A stretch of DNA of 64,000 nt from Odontesthes bonariensis (Eukaryota > Chordata > Actinopteri > Atheriniformes > Atherinopsidae), in contig NC_134525.1 in the NCBI RefSeq assembly GCF_027942865.1, positions 1,742,723 to 1,806,722 on the forward strand, read 5' to 3'. Numbering within the stretch: position 1 is the first letter of the stretch; the number at the start of each line of letters is the position of its first letter. The translations under genes and the position numbers were made by a program. Below the pieces are notes generated by a model. That model made no database searches. It had not been told where the DNA came from and saw only the letters and a program-made list of their open reading frames with translations. Below are positions 23,661-34,291 of this stretch, piece after piece.

Positions 23661-24649
23661 TGATATGTGACACAAAACTATTTGTTTTCAAGACCTTTTC
23701 ATTTAACAAGATATTCAAAATGTATTGTCTTCAAACAAGTCCCTATATCTGGCTGAAATAGAACTTGTTAGGCAGTTGCATCTTATATTTAGTGTAACTA
23801 GAAAGAGCTGTTCCTGCAAAACAGTTGTGAGAATGCATGAGCTGAATTACCTTGTTAAAAAATCTTAAGAAGCTAAAAAATTTGAACATTTTAAGATTTG
23901 AATGGTGTCTCTAACTGAAAGTATCCTGAAGTAGTTAACAATTGAAAGGATTTGAAGGATTTGAAAGGATTTGAAGATAAACTTAATTTTCACATTTTTT
24001 AAACTGTCATATTTAAAAATTGGCCAGACATATTTAAAAGCTGATACATTTGGTAATAGCTGAATGTCTTATGGACATTTTAAAATTTGAGTGGTGTCTC
24101 TAACTGAAAGACTCCTGAAGTAGTTAAGATTTGAAAGGATTTTAAAGGATTTGAAGGATTTGAAAGGATTTGAAAGGATTTGAAGATGAACTTAATTTTC
24201 ATATTTTTTAAACTGTCATATTTAAAAATTGGCCTAATATTTTTAAAAGCTGAAACAAATGGTAATAGCTGAATGTTTTATGAACATTTTAAAATTTGAA
24301 TGGTGTCTAGCTGGAAGTATGCTGAAGCAGTTACGATTTGAAAGGATTTGAAAGGATTTGAAGATTTACCATTACATTTAATGGGGGAAAAAGTTGAACA
24401 AAAAGCTTAATATCTTAAAAAGTTGAAAAGTTAGAAACACCAAAAAATAATAGCAGGAAAGAGCTGAAAGAGCTGAACATTTTGATACCAAATTTGTCGA
24501 AATAGCTGAAAGTATGCTGGAGTAGTTGAATGCCGAAAAACGGTGGAATAATAATAATAACTAGAAAGAGCTGTTCCTGCGAAACAGCTGTGAGAATGCA
24601 TGAGCTGAATTACCTTGCTAAAAAAAGAAGCTAAAAGATTTGAACATGA

Positions 24650-25136
24650 AAGGATTTGAAGGATTTGAAGGATTTGAAAGGATTTGAAGGATTTTAAAGG
24701 ATTTGAAGGATTTGAAGGATTTGAAGGATTTGAAAGGATTTGAAGGATTTGAAAGGATTTGAAAGGATTTGAAGGATTTGAAGGATTTGAAAGGATTTGA
24801 AAGTATTTTAAGGATTTGAAGGATTTGAAAGATTTGAAAGGATTTGAAGGATTTTAAAGGATTTTAAAGGATTTGAAGGATTTGAAGGATTTGAAAGATT
24901 TGAAAGGATTTGAAGGATTTGAAAGATTTGAAAGGATTTGAAGGATTTGAAAGGATTTGAAAGGATTTGAAGGATTTGAAGGATTTGAAAGATTTGAAAG
25001 GATTTGAAAGGATTTTAAAGGATTTGAAGGATTTGAAGGATTTGAAAGATTTGAAAGGATTTGAAGGATTTGAAAGGATTTTAAAGGATTTGAAGCATTT
25101 GAAAGGATTTGAAAGGATTTGAAAGGATTTGAAGAT
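24650..25136. repeat. GGATTTGAA(A) minisatellite
   Basis: About 487 bp of 9-10 bp units (GGATTTGAA, GGATTTGAAA, GGATTTTAAA, GATTTGAAA). Smaller clusters of the same unit are at 23943-23971, 24130-24184 and 24338-24362. The apparent minus-strand open frame (Ser/Asn/Pro/Lys repeats) is a product of the tandem unit, not a gene. Confidence 0.95.
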
Positions 25137-25207
25137 AAACTTAAGCTAGAAACAATTGAAATGGCTGAAAGTATGCTTAAATAGTTATAAAAAAAAAAAT
25201 TAAAAAT

Positions 25208-25285
25208 GTTGTCTGACATGATGGGGATTGAACCCAGGCCACCTGCACAAAACGCTGTCAGTGTTACCATTAGGCCATTTCGTTC
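25208..25285 (-). other. tRNA-like module inside repeat
   Basis: On the minus strand this reads with an A-box-like 'tggcctaatggtaac' and, 30 bases on, a B-box-like 'gggttcaatcccc'. Spacing is right for a tRNA of about 73 bases, but the acceptor stem does not pair well. A related copy lies inverted at 27222-27292, so it belongs to the repeat, not to a functional tRNA gene. Confidence 0.4.
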
Positions 25286-25762
25286 TGTTAAACTGCTTCT
25301 GTTATGGGATCAGCAGCAGCCACTCAGATCATAGTTTCACATGTACAGCTGAAAAAAGGGGACTCTGGACACTACAGCAGTAAAAATAGAGCGAATCCTT
25401 TAACATGTTTGCGTTTTTGGGTTCATGACCCCACCTTCAGGACCGTGGATGGTCACTTCACTGCGTTCGGTGTGTGAGCTGTACGGCACGGAGAACTCGC
25501 ATGTGTAGCTGCCCGTGTGCTCCAAGTGTTTGGGGTCCATCAGTCGTAGGGCGCCGTCTCCAAACGGGACCCTGAAGTTGTCCAGCTCTAATGTAGTTGT
25601 CCCATGGTGGCGTGGAGATGCTGCACCCCGACCGGCTGTCGTAAGTGATGATGCGGGAAAACTCCTCGCTATTGGAGAAGGTCCACTGGAGGGAGGGATT
25701 GTTCAGGTAAGTAGGAGCACTGCAGGGGATGGTCAGATCTTTCCCTTGAGTTCCTCTTATTT

Positions 25763-26150
25763 CTGACAGGGAGCAAAGGTAGCAGCATATTCAGCACATA
25801 TGAATGAGGAGTTCTTTTACTGGACTGTATTAGCAATAAAACTACACTATGGTTACATTTGTATAACAAATTTGCATGGACCTACCTAATAAAGCTTCCT
25901 AAGAAACAAAACCAATGACGAAAAAGTCTGAATATTTTTTGCAGTGATGCAGGTTCATCAAACCCTTCAGAAAATTGGAAAAGATGACTGCAAATTCTTT
26001 CTTATTGTAAGCATTCTCACTTCAGCATACTTTCAGCTATTTCAACAAATTTGGTATCAAAATGTTCAGCTTTTGGTGTTTCTAACTTTTCAACTTTTTA
26101 AGATATTAAGCGTTTTGTTCAAATTTTTCTCCCTTTAAAAGTAATGGTAA
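25763..26150. other. Sequence upstream of the Ig exon
   Basis: No further Ig or signal-peptide exon recognised. From about 25985 it is the inverted counterpart of 24395-24540. Confidence 0.4.
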
Positions 26151-26769
26151 ATCTTCAAATCCTTTCAAATTCTTCAAATCCTTTCAAATCCTTTCAAATC
26201 CTTTCAAATCTTAACTACTTCAGCTAGAGACACCATTCAAATTTTAAAATGTTCATAAGACATTCGGCTATTACCAAATGTTTCAGCTTTTAAAATTATT
26301 CGGCCAATTTTGAAAAATGACAGTTTAAAAATATGAAAATTAAGTTCTTCAAATCCCGATCTTCAAATCCTTCAAATCCTTTCAAATCCTTTCAAATCTT
26401 AACTACTTCAGCATACTTTCAGCTAGAGACACCATTCAAATTTAAAAAATATTTGGCCAATTTTGAACCATGACAGTTTAAAAAATATGAAAACTAAGTT
26501 CCTTCTTTGATTTTAGAGTGGGACATTCAGCAGTGCTGATAAGTTTCAACTTTTCAAACAAATTACTATAACTTTCATACAGTTTAACTGAGAGAAACAA
26601 ATTATACCTTAAAATGTAGGAAAACTTGTCCTCTTTCAGCCAATGTGACTCCTAAAGAGCTCACATGGACATATTTTGAACTATGAGCCTTTAAGCTTGA
26701 ACAAAATCTCAAATTCTGACGAAATCTGCCATTTTTGAGTCCTCAAAAATCAGCTTCAAGTGTTTTCAA

Positions 26770-27110
26770 ACTGCTTCGATTTAAATATAGTTCACTCCAC
26801 AGATGTAAAACTACTTTGCTAGCTTCCTCTAAGCCTTCTGCTTCTAACGGTGTTGAAATTATTTTTCTAGCTGGTCAACTTTTGTCACAGGATGTCATAG
26901 TATGGAGACTTGCGCTTCAGCTTTCGCCCGGCGCAGGACCTCTGTGTGTGTGTCATGTCTCTATATATGTTGTGTGTGTTCAAACTTGTTCGATTTAAAT
27001 ATATTTCACTCCACAGATGTAAAACTACTTTGCTAAGTTCCTCTAAGCCTTCTGCTTCTAACGGTGTTAATATTACTTTTCTAGCTGGTCAACTTTTGTC
27101 ACAGGACGTG
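26770..27110. repeat. Two direct copies of a ~110-bp block
   Basis: 'ttcactccacagatgtaaaa' with the following 'cttctgcttctaacggtgtt' and 'tagctggtcaacttttgtca' occurs at 26790-26890 and again at 27006-27105. It is part of the right arm of the inverted-repeat complex. Confidence 0.8.
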
Positions 27111-27221
27111 TCAGAAGACAGTCTGCGCCTCAGATTTGTCCCGCGGCTGCAGCAGCTTTGCTCTGTGTCTGTCTGTGTAGCCTTATAGGTTGTATGCACA
27201 TCCAGTTCAACAGGACGAAAT

Positions 27222-27292
27222 GGGCTAATGGTAACACTAACACCCATTCATGCGGGTGGCCCGCCCGGGTTTGATCCCCAGCATGTCAGATC
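27222..27292 (+). other. tRNA-like module inside repeat, second copy
   Basis: Plus-strand counterpart of 25208-25285: 'gggctaatggtaacac' (A-box-like) and 'cccgggtttgatcccc' (B-box-like, one base off GGTTCGA). An 'acaccc...gggtgg' anticodon-like stem can be drawn. Acceptor pairing is poor. Confidence 0.4.
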
Positions 27293-27429
27293 ATTTTTTT
27301 TATAACTATTTAAGCATACTTTCAGCCATTTCAACTGTTTCTAGCTTGAAATTATTACACTTTTGTCTTTTAAATGTCATTTCAACTTCAAACTTTTTTC
27401 TCAGCCTTTTTTAACTTCTTATGCTAACT

Positions 27430-27780
27430 TCTAACTCTAACTCTTTAGCTCCTTCAGCTGTTAGCTTATTCAGCTCCTTTAGCTTTAGCTTCTTCAGCTG
27501 TTAGCTTCTTCAGCCGTTTTAGCTTTAGCTCCTTCAGCTGTTAGCTTCTTCAGCTGTTTTAGCTTATTTTAGCCTCTTCAGCTGTTTTAGCTTCTTTTAG
27601 CTTCTTTAGCTTCTTCAGCTGTTTTAGCTTCTTTAGCTTTTAGCTTCTTCAGCTCATTCAGCTTTAGCTTCTGCAGCTCCTTTAGCTTTAGCTTCTTCAG
27701 TTCCTTTAGCTTTAGCTTCTTCAGCTACTTCAGCTTTAGCTTCTTCAGCTGTTTTAGCTTTTTTTTAGCTTCTTAAGATT
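27430..27780. repeat. TTAGCTTCTTCAGC minisatellite
   Basis: About 350 bp of degenerate units built from 'tttagcttcttcagctgtt' and shorter variants. It occupies the place in the right arm of the inverted-repeat complex that the GGATTTGAA array fills in the left arm. Confidence 0.9.
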
Positions 27781-27881
27781 TTTTAGTATGGTTGTTCAGC
27801 TCTTGCATTCTCACAGCTGTTTCGCAGGAACAGCTCTTTCTAGTTTCCACTCATTTTCATTTCTGAGACAGAAACAATTAA

Positions 27882-28492
27882 CCCTCCTGTTGTCTTGCGG
27901 GTCAAAAGTGACCCACTACCATGTTTAGCTGTAGAAAAAATACCTTAATCTATCTTTTTCCAACTTGAAATGTTTCCTAGACTTTTCCTAAAGGGACTCC
28001 ATCATTAAAAAAAAGTCATACTTTATTTTTGTTTATGTTTACATGTGGGCTGTACACCACTAGGGTACAAAGATTGTCTTATGGGTCATTTTTGACCCAT
28101 GAATCATAAAAACATTTAAACACCAGAAAAAAAGTTCATTTTTTTTCCCTTTCAATATAATTAATTCAGAAGTAATTACTTCAAATTTATATAATAGCAA
28201 TAATAAACCTTTATTATGTCAAAGAAAACTGAGAAAACAAGAAAATTGTTGGTCCAACTGACAGTTGGTTTGTGGTAAAAAAAAAAAAAAGTGTAATCCT
28301 GAAAACTGGTAATTGTCTTTTTGTATTGCGTAACAAAAAATACATGATACAAAATGTATTGAATTGAGTTGAATGGATAAATAACAGGTGGTTTCAACAT
28401 ACAATATAGATTTTGGATTTAAATTCAATTAAGTTGCTTTATTTTGGGGCTTTGGTAGGGCGGGTCAACAGAATGTTAAGACCGCACAAGGG
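27882..28492. mobile_element. piggyBac-like non-autonomous element
   Basis: A 611-bp block flanked by TTAA on both sides (27878-27881 and 28493-28496). The ends are inverted: CCCTCCTGTTGTC on the left and CCCTTGTGCGGTC read inward from the right. TTAA duplication and CCC-starting ends are typical of the piggyBac superfamily. It has inner half-palindromes 'gtcaaaagtgaccc' and 'gggtcatttttgaccc' and no transposase frame. Confidence 0.75.
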
Positions 28493-28496
28493 TTAA

Positions 28497-28962
28497 ATGA
28501 ATAAGAGCTCAATCCCTTAACAAAAGCCATGTAAAAAGCATGACCAAAAAGTATATTTCATGTATGTTTTTTGTATTAACGTGAGGAGGGGTTTTCTAAG
28601 AGCTGCACGCACATCTGGTGTTTTCATCTTCCACAAAAGGAGGATATACATATATAAATAAAACAGCTGGATAGAGGCACACATACAATCCACAGAGATT
28701 TTACTGAGTAAATCTATCAGAAAAGCAATGCAGCTATTCTGATCCTCACATCCACAAACTTTTCAACACATGAAACCATCACAACTGGAAACATTTGTAC
28801 CTCTCTCCCTGAGTGAGGCGGTCCAGGCCGGACCACCATATGAAGTGGTCACTTTACAGATGTAGATGAGTTCAGGTTAGCCGCTTCAGCCAGCTGTCAA
28901 CCGTGTACAGGCCCTTCTTGTCAGCCAGCATGCGCCAGAGTCTGGCTGCAGACCAGAGAGTC
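28497..28962. other. No gene recognised
   Basis: Mixed sequence between two MITEs; nothing supportable. Confidence 0.4.
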
Positions 28963-28965
28963 TCT

Positions 28966-29514
28966 GGCTGTGTTCGAAACCGCCTACTACATACTACATA
29001 CTTGAAAACGGCATACTCATCGATCAGACAGTATGCAGAGCGTTTACACACAGTGCACTTCACTCCTGTCCGAGCCGAAATCAGCCAGCCTGAAAAGCTG
29101 ATTTCGCTTAAGCTATAAACTCTGTAAATATATAACTTTAGCAACATTTGAAACATTTTCAGGCGAGAAAATGGTCATTTAGACCCCCAAGGTGTTGAAA
29201 ATCTGACAAAATACCGGCTATTTACAATTTTGTTCCCACGAATTCGCCGCTAGTAAAGCTAGCCGCTGTGAGCAACGCACTTCCGGTTTCGCCGTTTTGA
29301 CTGCTCTCGTCCCGTTAACGGAATTTGACCGTTCAAATGGCGATGGACGACGTCACGTTACGTTGCATCTTGGGTAGTTTGAGTGTGACAAGTAACCTCA
29401 TGATGAATACTCAACATTTCGGCGAATCTAGTATGCATCTACTGTACATCCGGGAACTTAAAAAAGTATGACTAGTAGGAATAGTAGGAAAAGTAGGCGG
29501 TTTCGAACACAGCC
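28966..29514. mobile_element. MITE with 23-bp terminal inverted repeats
   Basis: 549 bp. The left end GGCTGTGTTCGAAACCGCC and the right end GGCGGTTTCGAACACAGCC are perfect inverse copies; the similarity goes on (tactacatact / agtaggaatagtagg). TCT flanks both ends (28963-28965 and 29515-29517), a 3-bp duplication that would fit PIF/Harbinger or related elements. No coding capacity. Confidence 0.8.
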
Positions 29515-29884
29515 TCTATTATGAGGAGAGGGAAAACTGGCGGCTATTTCCGGGTGGTACTGCACTCTAGGGGCGCCAACGAAGCAGTGCAGAGCACGCC
29601 GAACTCTGTGGTGGTACAATGAAATCCACCTTAGATCCAGCCATTGCTTTGGATATAATTTTTTAAATTTTTTTATTTTAATTTTCCTAAAGGCAGGATG
29701 AATTACCCTTTCAAACGGCACTTGGTTTGATTTTTTAGACGCACTAGATTTGTTTAAAATACACATTTATTGTCAGTATTGCATCCCGAGTGACGTCACA
29801 CATGTGGCATCACTTTACGGCATGGTCAGTCCTAGCGCTGAGCTAGCAGAGAGGTGTTAGCTCAAATAGTTACAGATTTCAGTA

Positions 29885-30323
29885 CAGCCCTTTTACATAC
29901 TCTCTGACTAGCCTCTGGTTTAGCTTTGGTTGTTGTTAGCAGCACCAGGTTAGCACTCTGGCACAGTGGACGAGTGCCGTAAAGCAGCCGGTCGTAATCT
30001 GCCGTGCGTTCTTCAGATTCCGTTAGCTAGATGCTAGCGGATACTGACTCGCAAATGCCCGACCTGTGAGAAAACAGAAAGCTGTAACTCCCAGGTTATT
30101 GTACTTTCGATATAAATCCACATCCCTCTGTCAGAAATCACAGTATTATTTTCAGGTTTCAGCCGCTAGCGGGGACATTTTTTGAGTTATTAGCGCCAGC
30201 CCTATGAAAAATGGTCATTCTGCACTCGCTCGCCAGCGCCCCCAGAGAAAATCAACTGAACTGCAGCCAAATTTTTTATAATGGGGCGAATAGGAAGTGG
30301 AACGGCTGTCTGTAAAAGGGCTG
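29885..30323. mobile_element. Possible MITE with CAGCCCTTTTACA ends
   Basis: Starts CAGCCCTTTTACA and ends TGTAAAAGGGCTG, a 13-bp exact inverted pair 439 bp apart. I could not define a target duplication (flanks 'cagta' and 'tgctg'), so the class is open. Confidence 0.5.
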
Positions 30324-30903
30324 TGCTGCAGACTCTGAGAACCGGAAGTTGATTCGAAGCCTTTCAAAATAAAAGCGAGTGTACCGGAAGCACGTATTTT
30401 TAAACATTACGACCACTTCTTGGTTTATTCTACAGATGATCAATGGAGACTAAATGTACAGCTGTTATGATCCCCTTAAAACATTATTGGCCTACTCAAA
30501 ACATGCATTATTTTACTCCAGTGTTTTGTTTTAATTTCATTTGCAACAACAACAGCTGTTAATTTAGTTTGCACTACAAATTCATTTTGAAACAATAAAT
30601 CTCTGTAAGTACACCTTAATGTATAATGCTTCTCCCGTGCTGGCCCATTTACATATTGATTTACTCAATTATTTTATATAGGCATATTTTATGTGTGTTT
30701 ACAAGTCTAATATTATATTATATATTCTAATAATATTCTATTAATATTGTTTGTGCTGTGTTCTTACCTTGTGCTGTCGGACCACACTGAGGGTGTGATG
30801 GTTTATGATTTTAAATGAACTTAGCTTTGTGTATTCAAAGTGAATTACTGAATACCTAGTTACATGACCCAGATAGCCAATAACCTCTGTTACAGGAGAA
30901 AAC
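30324..30903. other. No gene recognised
   Basis: AT-rich, with no frame or repeat I can name. Confidence 0.4.
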
Positions 30904-31042
30904 AGTAGACACAATACAAACTTTCAATTGTTTTTTTTGTAAATGTTTTAATTCAGATTTCAGATTTCTGAATTAAAAACATTTACAAAAAAAAAAAAAA
31001 AAAAAAAAAAAAAAACAATTGAAAGTTTGTATTGTGTCTACT
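30904..31042. repeat. Near-perfect palindrome with A29 tract
   Basis: The stretch agtagacacaatacaaac... (from 30904) returns in reverse complement, ending ...gtttgtattgtgtctact at 31042. The centre is about 30956-30966. The arms are nearly perfect except that an 8-T run on the left matches an expanded run of about 29 A on the right. A third, direct piece ('ctttcaattg' plus T-run) follows at 31041-31060. Confidence 0.9.
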
Positions 31043-31060
31043 TTCAATTGTTTTTTTTGT

Positions 31061-31781
31061 TTTTTTTTTCTGAGAATCTGAGACCATGGTCTTCGGCCGG
31101 AAAAGGGTGGAATGCTCTCTCCGGGTCGGGAATGAGATCCTTCCCCAAGTGGAGGAGTTCAAGTATCTCGGGGTCTTGTTCACGAGTGAGGGACGAATGG
31201 AGCAGGAGATTGACAGACGGATCGGTGCGGCGTCTGCAGTGATGCGGGCTCTGCACCGGCCCGTCGTGGTGAAGAAGGAGCTGAGCCAGAAGGCGAGGCT
31301 CTCGATTTACCGGTCAATCTATGTTCCTACCCTCACCTATGGTCACGAGCTGTGGGTAGTGACCGAAAGAACGAGATCGCGAATACAAGCGGCCGAAATG
31401 AGTTTCCTCCGCAGGGTGGCTGGGCTCTCCCTTAGAGATAGGGTGAGAAGCTCGGTCATCCGGGAGGGGCTCGGAGTAGAACCGCTGCTCCTCCGCATCG
31501 AGAGGAGTCAGATGAGGTGGCTCGGGCATCTTGTGAGAATGCCTCCTGGACGCCTCCCCGGTGAGGTGTTCCGGGCCCGTCCCACTGGGAGGAGACCCCG
31601 GGGAAGACCCAGGACACGTTGGAGAGACTATGTCTCTCGGCTGGCCTGGGAACGCCTCGGGGTCCCCCCAGAGGAGCTGGAGGAAGTGGCCGGGGACAGG
31701 GAAGTCTGGGTCTCTCTGCTCAAGCTGCTGCCCCCGCGACCCGATCCCCGGACCAGCGGAAGATAATGGATGGATGGATGG
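31061..31781 (+). mobile_element. 5'-truncated Rex3/RTE-like LINE
   Basis: Holds one intact plus-strand frame (31086-31766, 226 codons) equal to the C-terminal end of a teleost LINE reverse transcriptase: VEEFKYLGVLFTSEG, LTYGHELWV, RRVAGLSLRDRVRSS, RWLGHLVRMP, RGRPRTRWRDYVSRLAWERLG. It ends in a (GGAT)n tail, as described for Rex3. The RT core and endonuclease are absent. A 13-bp direct repeat atgttttaattca (30943-30955 and 31782-31794) is the likely target duplication. The palindromic filler lies between the left copy and the LINE 5' end. Confidence 0.8.
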
Positions 31782-31794
31782 ATGTTTTAATTCA

Positions 31795-34199
31795 CAAGAA
31801 CCTTTCTCCACCATTGATGCACAATGATGCATCTCGGACCACTGCACTGGTCTAAAAAAAAAAAATGTGTCAGCTTTTTTGTCAGAGCATTAAAGGTCAT
31901 TTCACAAAATGTAACAACATGGAATGGAGATGATGGAGATCAAGCCTCCCTCTTCTTAAGTTCCCCACCTCCTGCACAGCTGGAGCAGCAGTTTGCTGCC
32001 ACTTATTCTGCTTCTCTTCAGCCTAAATAAGTATTATTTTGCCTTAAATACAAGCAAACGTCACAAAGTCAGTTCTCAAACCATGTCCTGGGAGGGAAAC
32101 TTGACATAAGATTTACTGAAAACAACTAATAAAGATTGAGAAAAAAGGAGTGCAAACTGATCTCAGTCATGCCATCAAGCTTTGGCTTCTTCAGTCTAAA
32201 AACTGGTGGCACCTCACCTGCCAGAAGGGCTTTTGACGCCTTGGTCCAATGGGCAAACATGTTGCCAGAAGCCAGCGTTTAGCCCGCCAGACTTTGTTTA
32301 CTTGCTCAGATTTGGAATACATATATTTAAGTACATGGATGCAGATGAATGCTGTAAACATGATGAAAGACACAATATGATGGCACAATCTAACTCTAAC
32401 ATATCTTTAACCCTCAGGACTTCTGTACAGCAGAGCTTCCTTTGGTTCCCGTCCACCTCTCCAGAAGGGCGTCTGCTGATGGCAGAAGGATTATATGCCC
32501 TCTGGTTGGGACCCTGGTCAGTTCCACAACCCTTGGCTTGGTGTCCAATGTGACGGCTCCCCCCAGCTGGCCCGCTGTATTCTCAGCTCTCTGACTTCTT
32601 GTACCAGAGGGACAGTCCTGTGTGGAGGCAGCCCAGGCAGCTCGTTTTATCTGTGAACCTGCATACTTTCACTTCAGCAACAACAAAGGTATGCAAGCCC
32701 AAAATAGTAATAGTAAAGTCTTATTCCAACTCATTTCGAACCTGTTTTTCAATGTGGTAAGTAAAATCTTCCGTGCAGTATTTTTTTTGTAATAAACACT
32801 TGTATTTTTTGTTTCATGCAATAATAATATGAGTATACAAAAGGTGAATTAGTAATTAAACATGTCCTGAAGTGTGCAATGTCAGAGTTTTGAAGTTTAG
32901 TGGCAAAAAAGGTTTATGTGTTATTAGTCGCTGTCGGGGCGATTGACACACAAGTTAAAGATCAGTGGGTACGCGTGCATAAAGGTCAGCTGTAATCATC
33001 GTGATTTCGTTGACAAACATATTTTTTTGACCTATTTATATAATGAGAAATAATGTGAAATATGAGCAATGACGATTGTAGTCAATAGTTTCTGTTTAAA
33101 ATAAGGTGTTTCATCCGTCCCGCATTTGTGTTTCAACCGTCCCGACTAGGCGGGGCGTTTGAAACAAATGTCAACTTACGTTCAAAGTTAAAAAACAGCT
33201 CGATCATCCAACATATGTATTAAATTACACATGTAACTAAGAGAGTACACATGTGAGTTGTTAATCACATGATCAAATTATTTGTATACGTTATGTCATC
33301 TTTGAAAAAGACGTTTAACTGAAGTGTTTCAAACGACCCGGCGCTCCCCTACGAACGCCAATCAGCGCGCCCTCTGACAAGCAGTCGCCTTGAGCGCTGG
33401 TTGAACAGAGCATCGCTTTGGACGGATACGCACAGGTTTCACACCTCTCCCCACACCCTTTTCTCTCTCTCTCTCTCATGCCTGCGCAGTCCAAACGTGC
33501 ATGGTGCACGAGTTATTGTTTTGCCTGCACGCTCTCACTCGCATTGAAAAACAAAATTTAAAAAAACACTCCCTCGCATGGTCTAAAATCCGGGATATTT
33601 TATCCGACTCGCGGGCATCCGTGATTAACTATCAATATCAGGGAGACTCCCGGAACTTCCGGGAGACTTGGGATGTCTGTGAATGAGACCCGAACTGGCT
33701 TGAAAATAATAATACTTTTAATTTGTACAGCGCCTTCCATCTATGAGGAATTATAAACGTTTCGAAACCATATTACACTTTGATGATGTCTGTAATTGAA
33801 ATGATTAATGTTGCTTATGATGCGTTCAAAGGCGCGTGCGCTCTGTGGAGAGCTGGGCTCCAGCTGGCTGCTGTGACGGCTCACTGACTCTGTGTTTCTG
33901 CTTCTTCTGACATGTTTCAGACTCGCCCGGTTTACATTGATACCTGTATGTTGATGTGAGGACTTTGAATGAGTACTGCAGGAAGCTGCAGCAGCAGCTG
34001 TTGTTTCTCTCTGAGTTGGTGAGAAAGAAAAGTCTCTGCTGGACTTTTTGTTGCTGCAGCTCCAACTCTGAGTGATGTTGCTGTGTGTGAGGACAGATTA
34101 ATATGTGAGCTATGAATGGGAGTGTCGGCGTTGGGTTGGGTGATAAAAGCTGACCTTTGAGCACCATAAACACTGATATGAGCTCACCTGATTTTCTGT
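31795..34199. other. No gene recognised
   Basis: About 2.4 kb with only short frames. 33590-33690 contains 'gggagactcccggaacttccgg', a phrase that looks repeat-derived. 32400-32690 has a GC-richer block without an open frame long enough to call. Confidence 0.35.
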
Positions 34200-34291
34200 A
34201 AAGGAAAAGGGACCGAGGTGAACCAGATGCACACAGTTCAGGCTCCATTTTGAGTGGACAGCAGCAGGAGGAAACCTGAGGTCAGAATCAG
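34200..34291 (+). other. Possible orphan 5' exon
   Basis: A GC-balanced stretch ending in a strong donor (ATCAG|GTGAGT at 34291/34292). It contains no useful frame. It looks like a non-coding first exon, but no downstream coding exon was found before the repeats at 34.67 kb. Confidence 0.2.

Larger units (their letters stand above)
22561..25762 (-). pseudogene. B7/butyrophilin-like Ig receptor, partial, frameshifted
   Basis: Three minus-strand exons. (1) 25762..25435, an Ig V-like domain with phase-1 edges: LTIPCSAP (first Cys), LQWTF (Trp), then EHTGSYTCEF (D/H-x-G-x-Y-x-C type, second Cys). Its length is 328 bp where a multiple of three is needed, and the frame changes near 25590 between the two halves. 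(2) 22860..22758, a transmembrane exon (YWWVIGLVAALLVVPLAG followed by YLKLR). (3) 22595..22561, a short cytoplasmic exon joined in phase. Signal peptide and any upstream Ig exons were not found. The domain order fits B7/CD276/butyrophilin-like surface receptors. 2.6 kb of repeats separate exons 1 and 2. Either a pseudogene or one sequencing error; partial in any case. Confidence 0.55.
23797..27845. repeat. 4-kb inverted-repeat complex with minisatellites
   Basis: The phrase 'ctagaaagagctgttcctgc' opens the block at 23799 and recurs at 24560; its reverse complement closes it at 27822-27842. Inner segments are mirrored in several pieces: 24395-24530 with 26018-26130, 25139-25200 with 27300-27360, and 25205-25290 with 27215-27300. 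The left arm carries GGATTTGAA arrays, and the right arm has the inverse (26155-26215, 26345-26400). The centre holds the Ig exon at 25435-25762. No transposase is seen. It looks like two inverted copies of a non-autonomous repeat family flanking host DNA. Confidence 0.6.

Noticed and set aside
24854-25270. 138-codon minus-strand frame rich in Ser/Asn/Pro/Lys
   Set aside because: It is the translation of the GGATTTGAA minisatellite; the repeat period explains the open frame.
25208-25285. Functional tRNA gene
   Set aside because: Acceptor arms do not pair, and a mirrored copy shows it is part of a repeat.
23797-27845. CRISPR-like array suggested by regular short repeats
   Set aside because: Units are contiguous 9-20 bp minisatellites without unique spacers, and the genome is eukaryotic.
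31314-31847. 177-codon minus-strand frame
   Set aside because: Antisense shadow of the Rex3-like reverse transcriptase frame on the plus strand.
33826-34248. 140-codon minus-strand frame
   Set aside because: No domain; the plus strand there looks like a 5' exon with a donor. Low-complexity Gln/Leu composition.
34200-34291. First exon of an NLR-type immune gene
   Set aside because: The leader-like sequence reminded me of fish immune-gene 5' exons, but no NACHT or other coding block follows, so only an orphan exon is listed.
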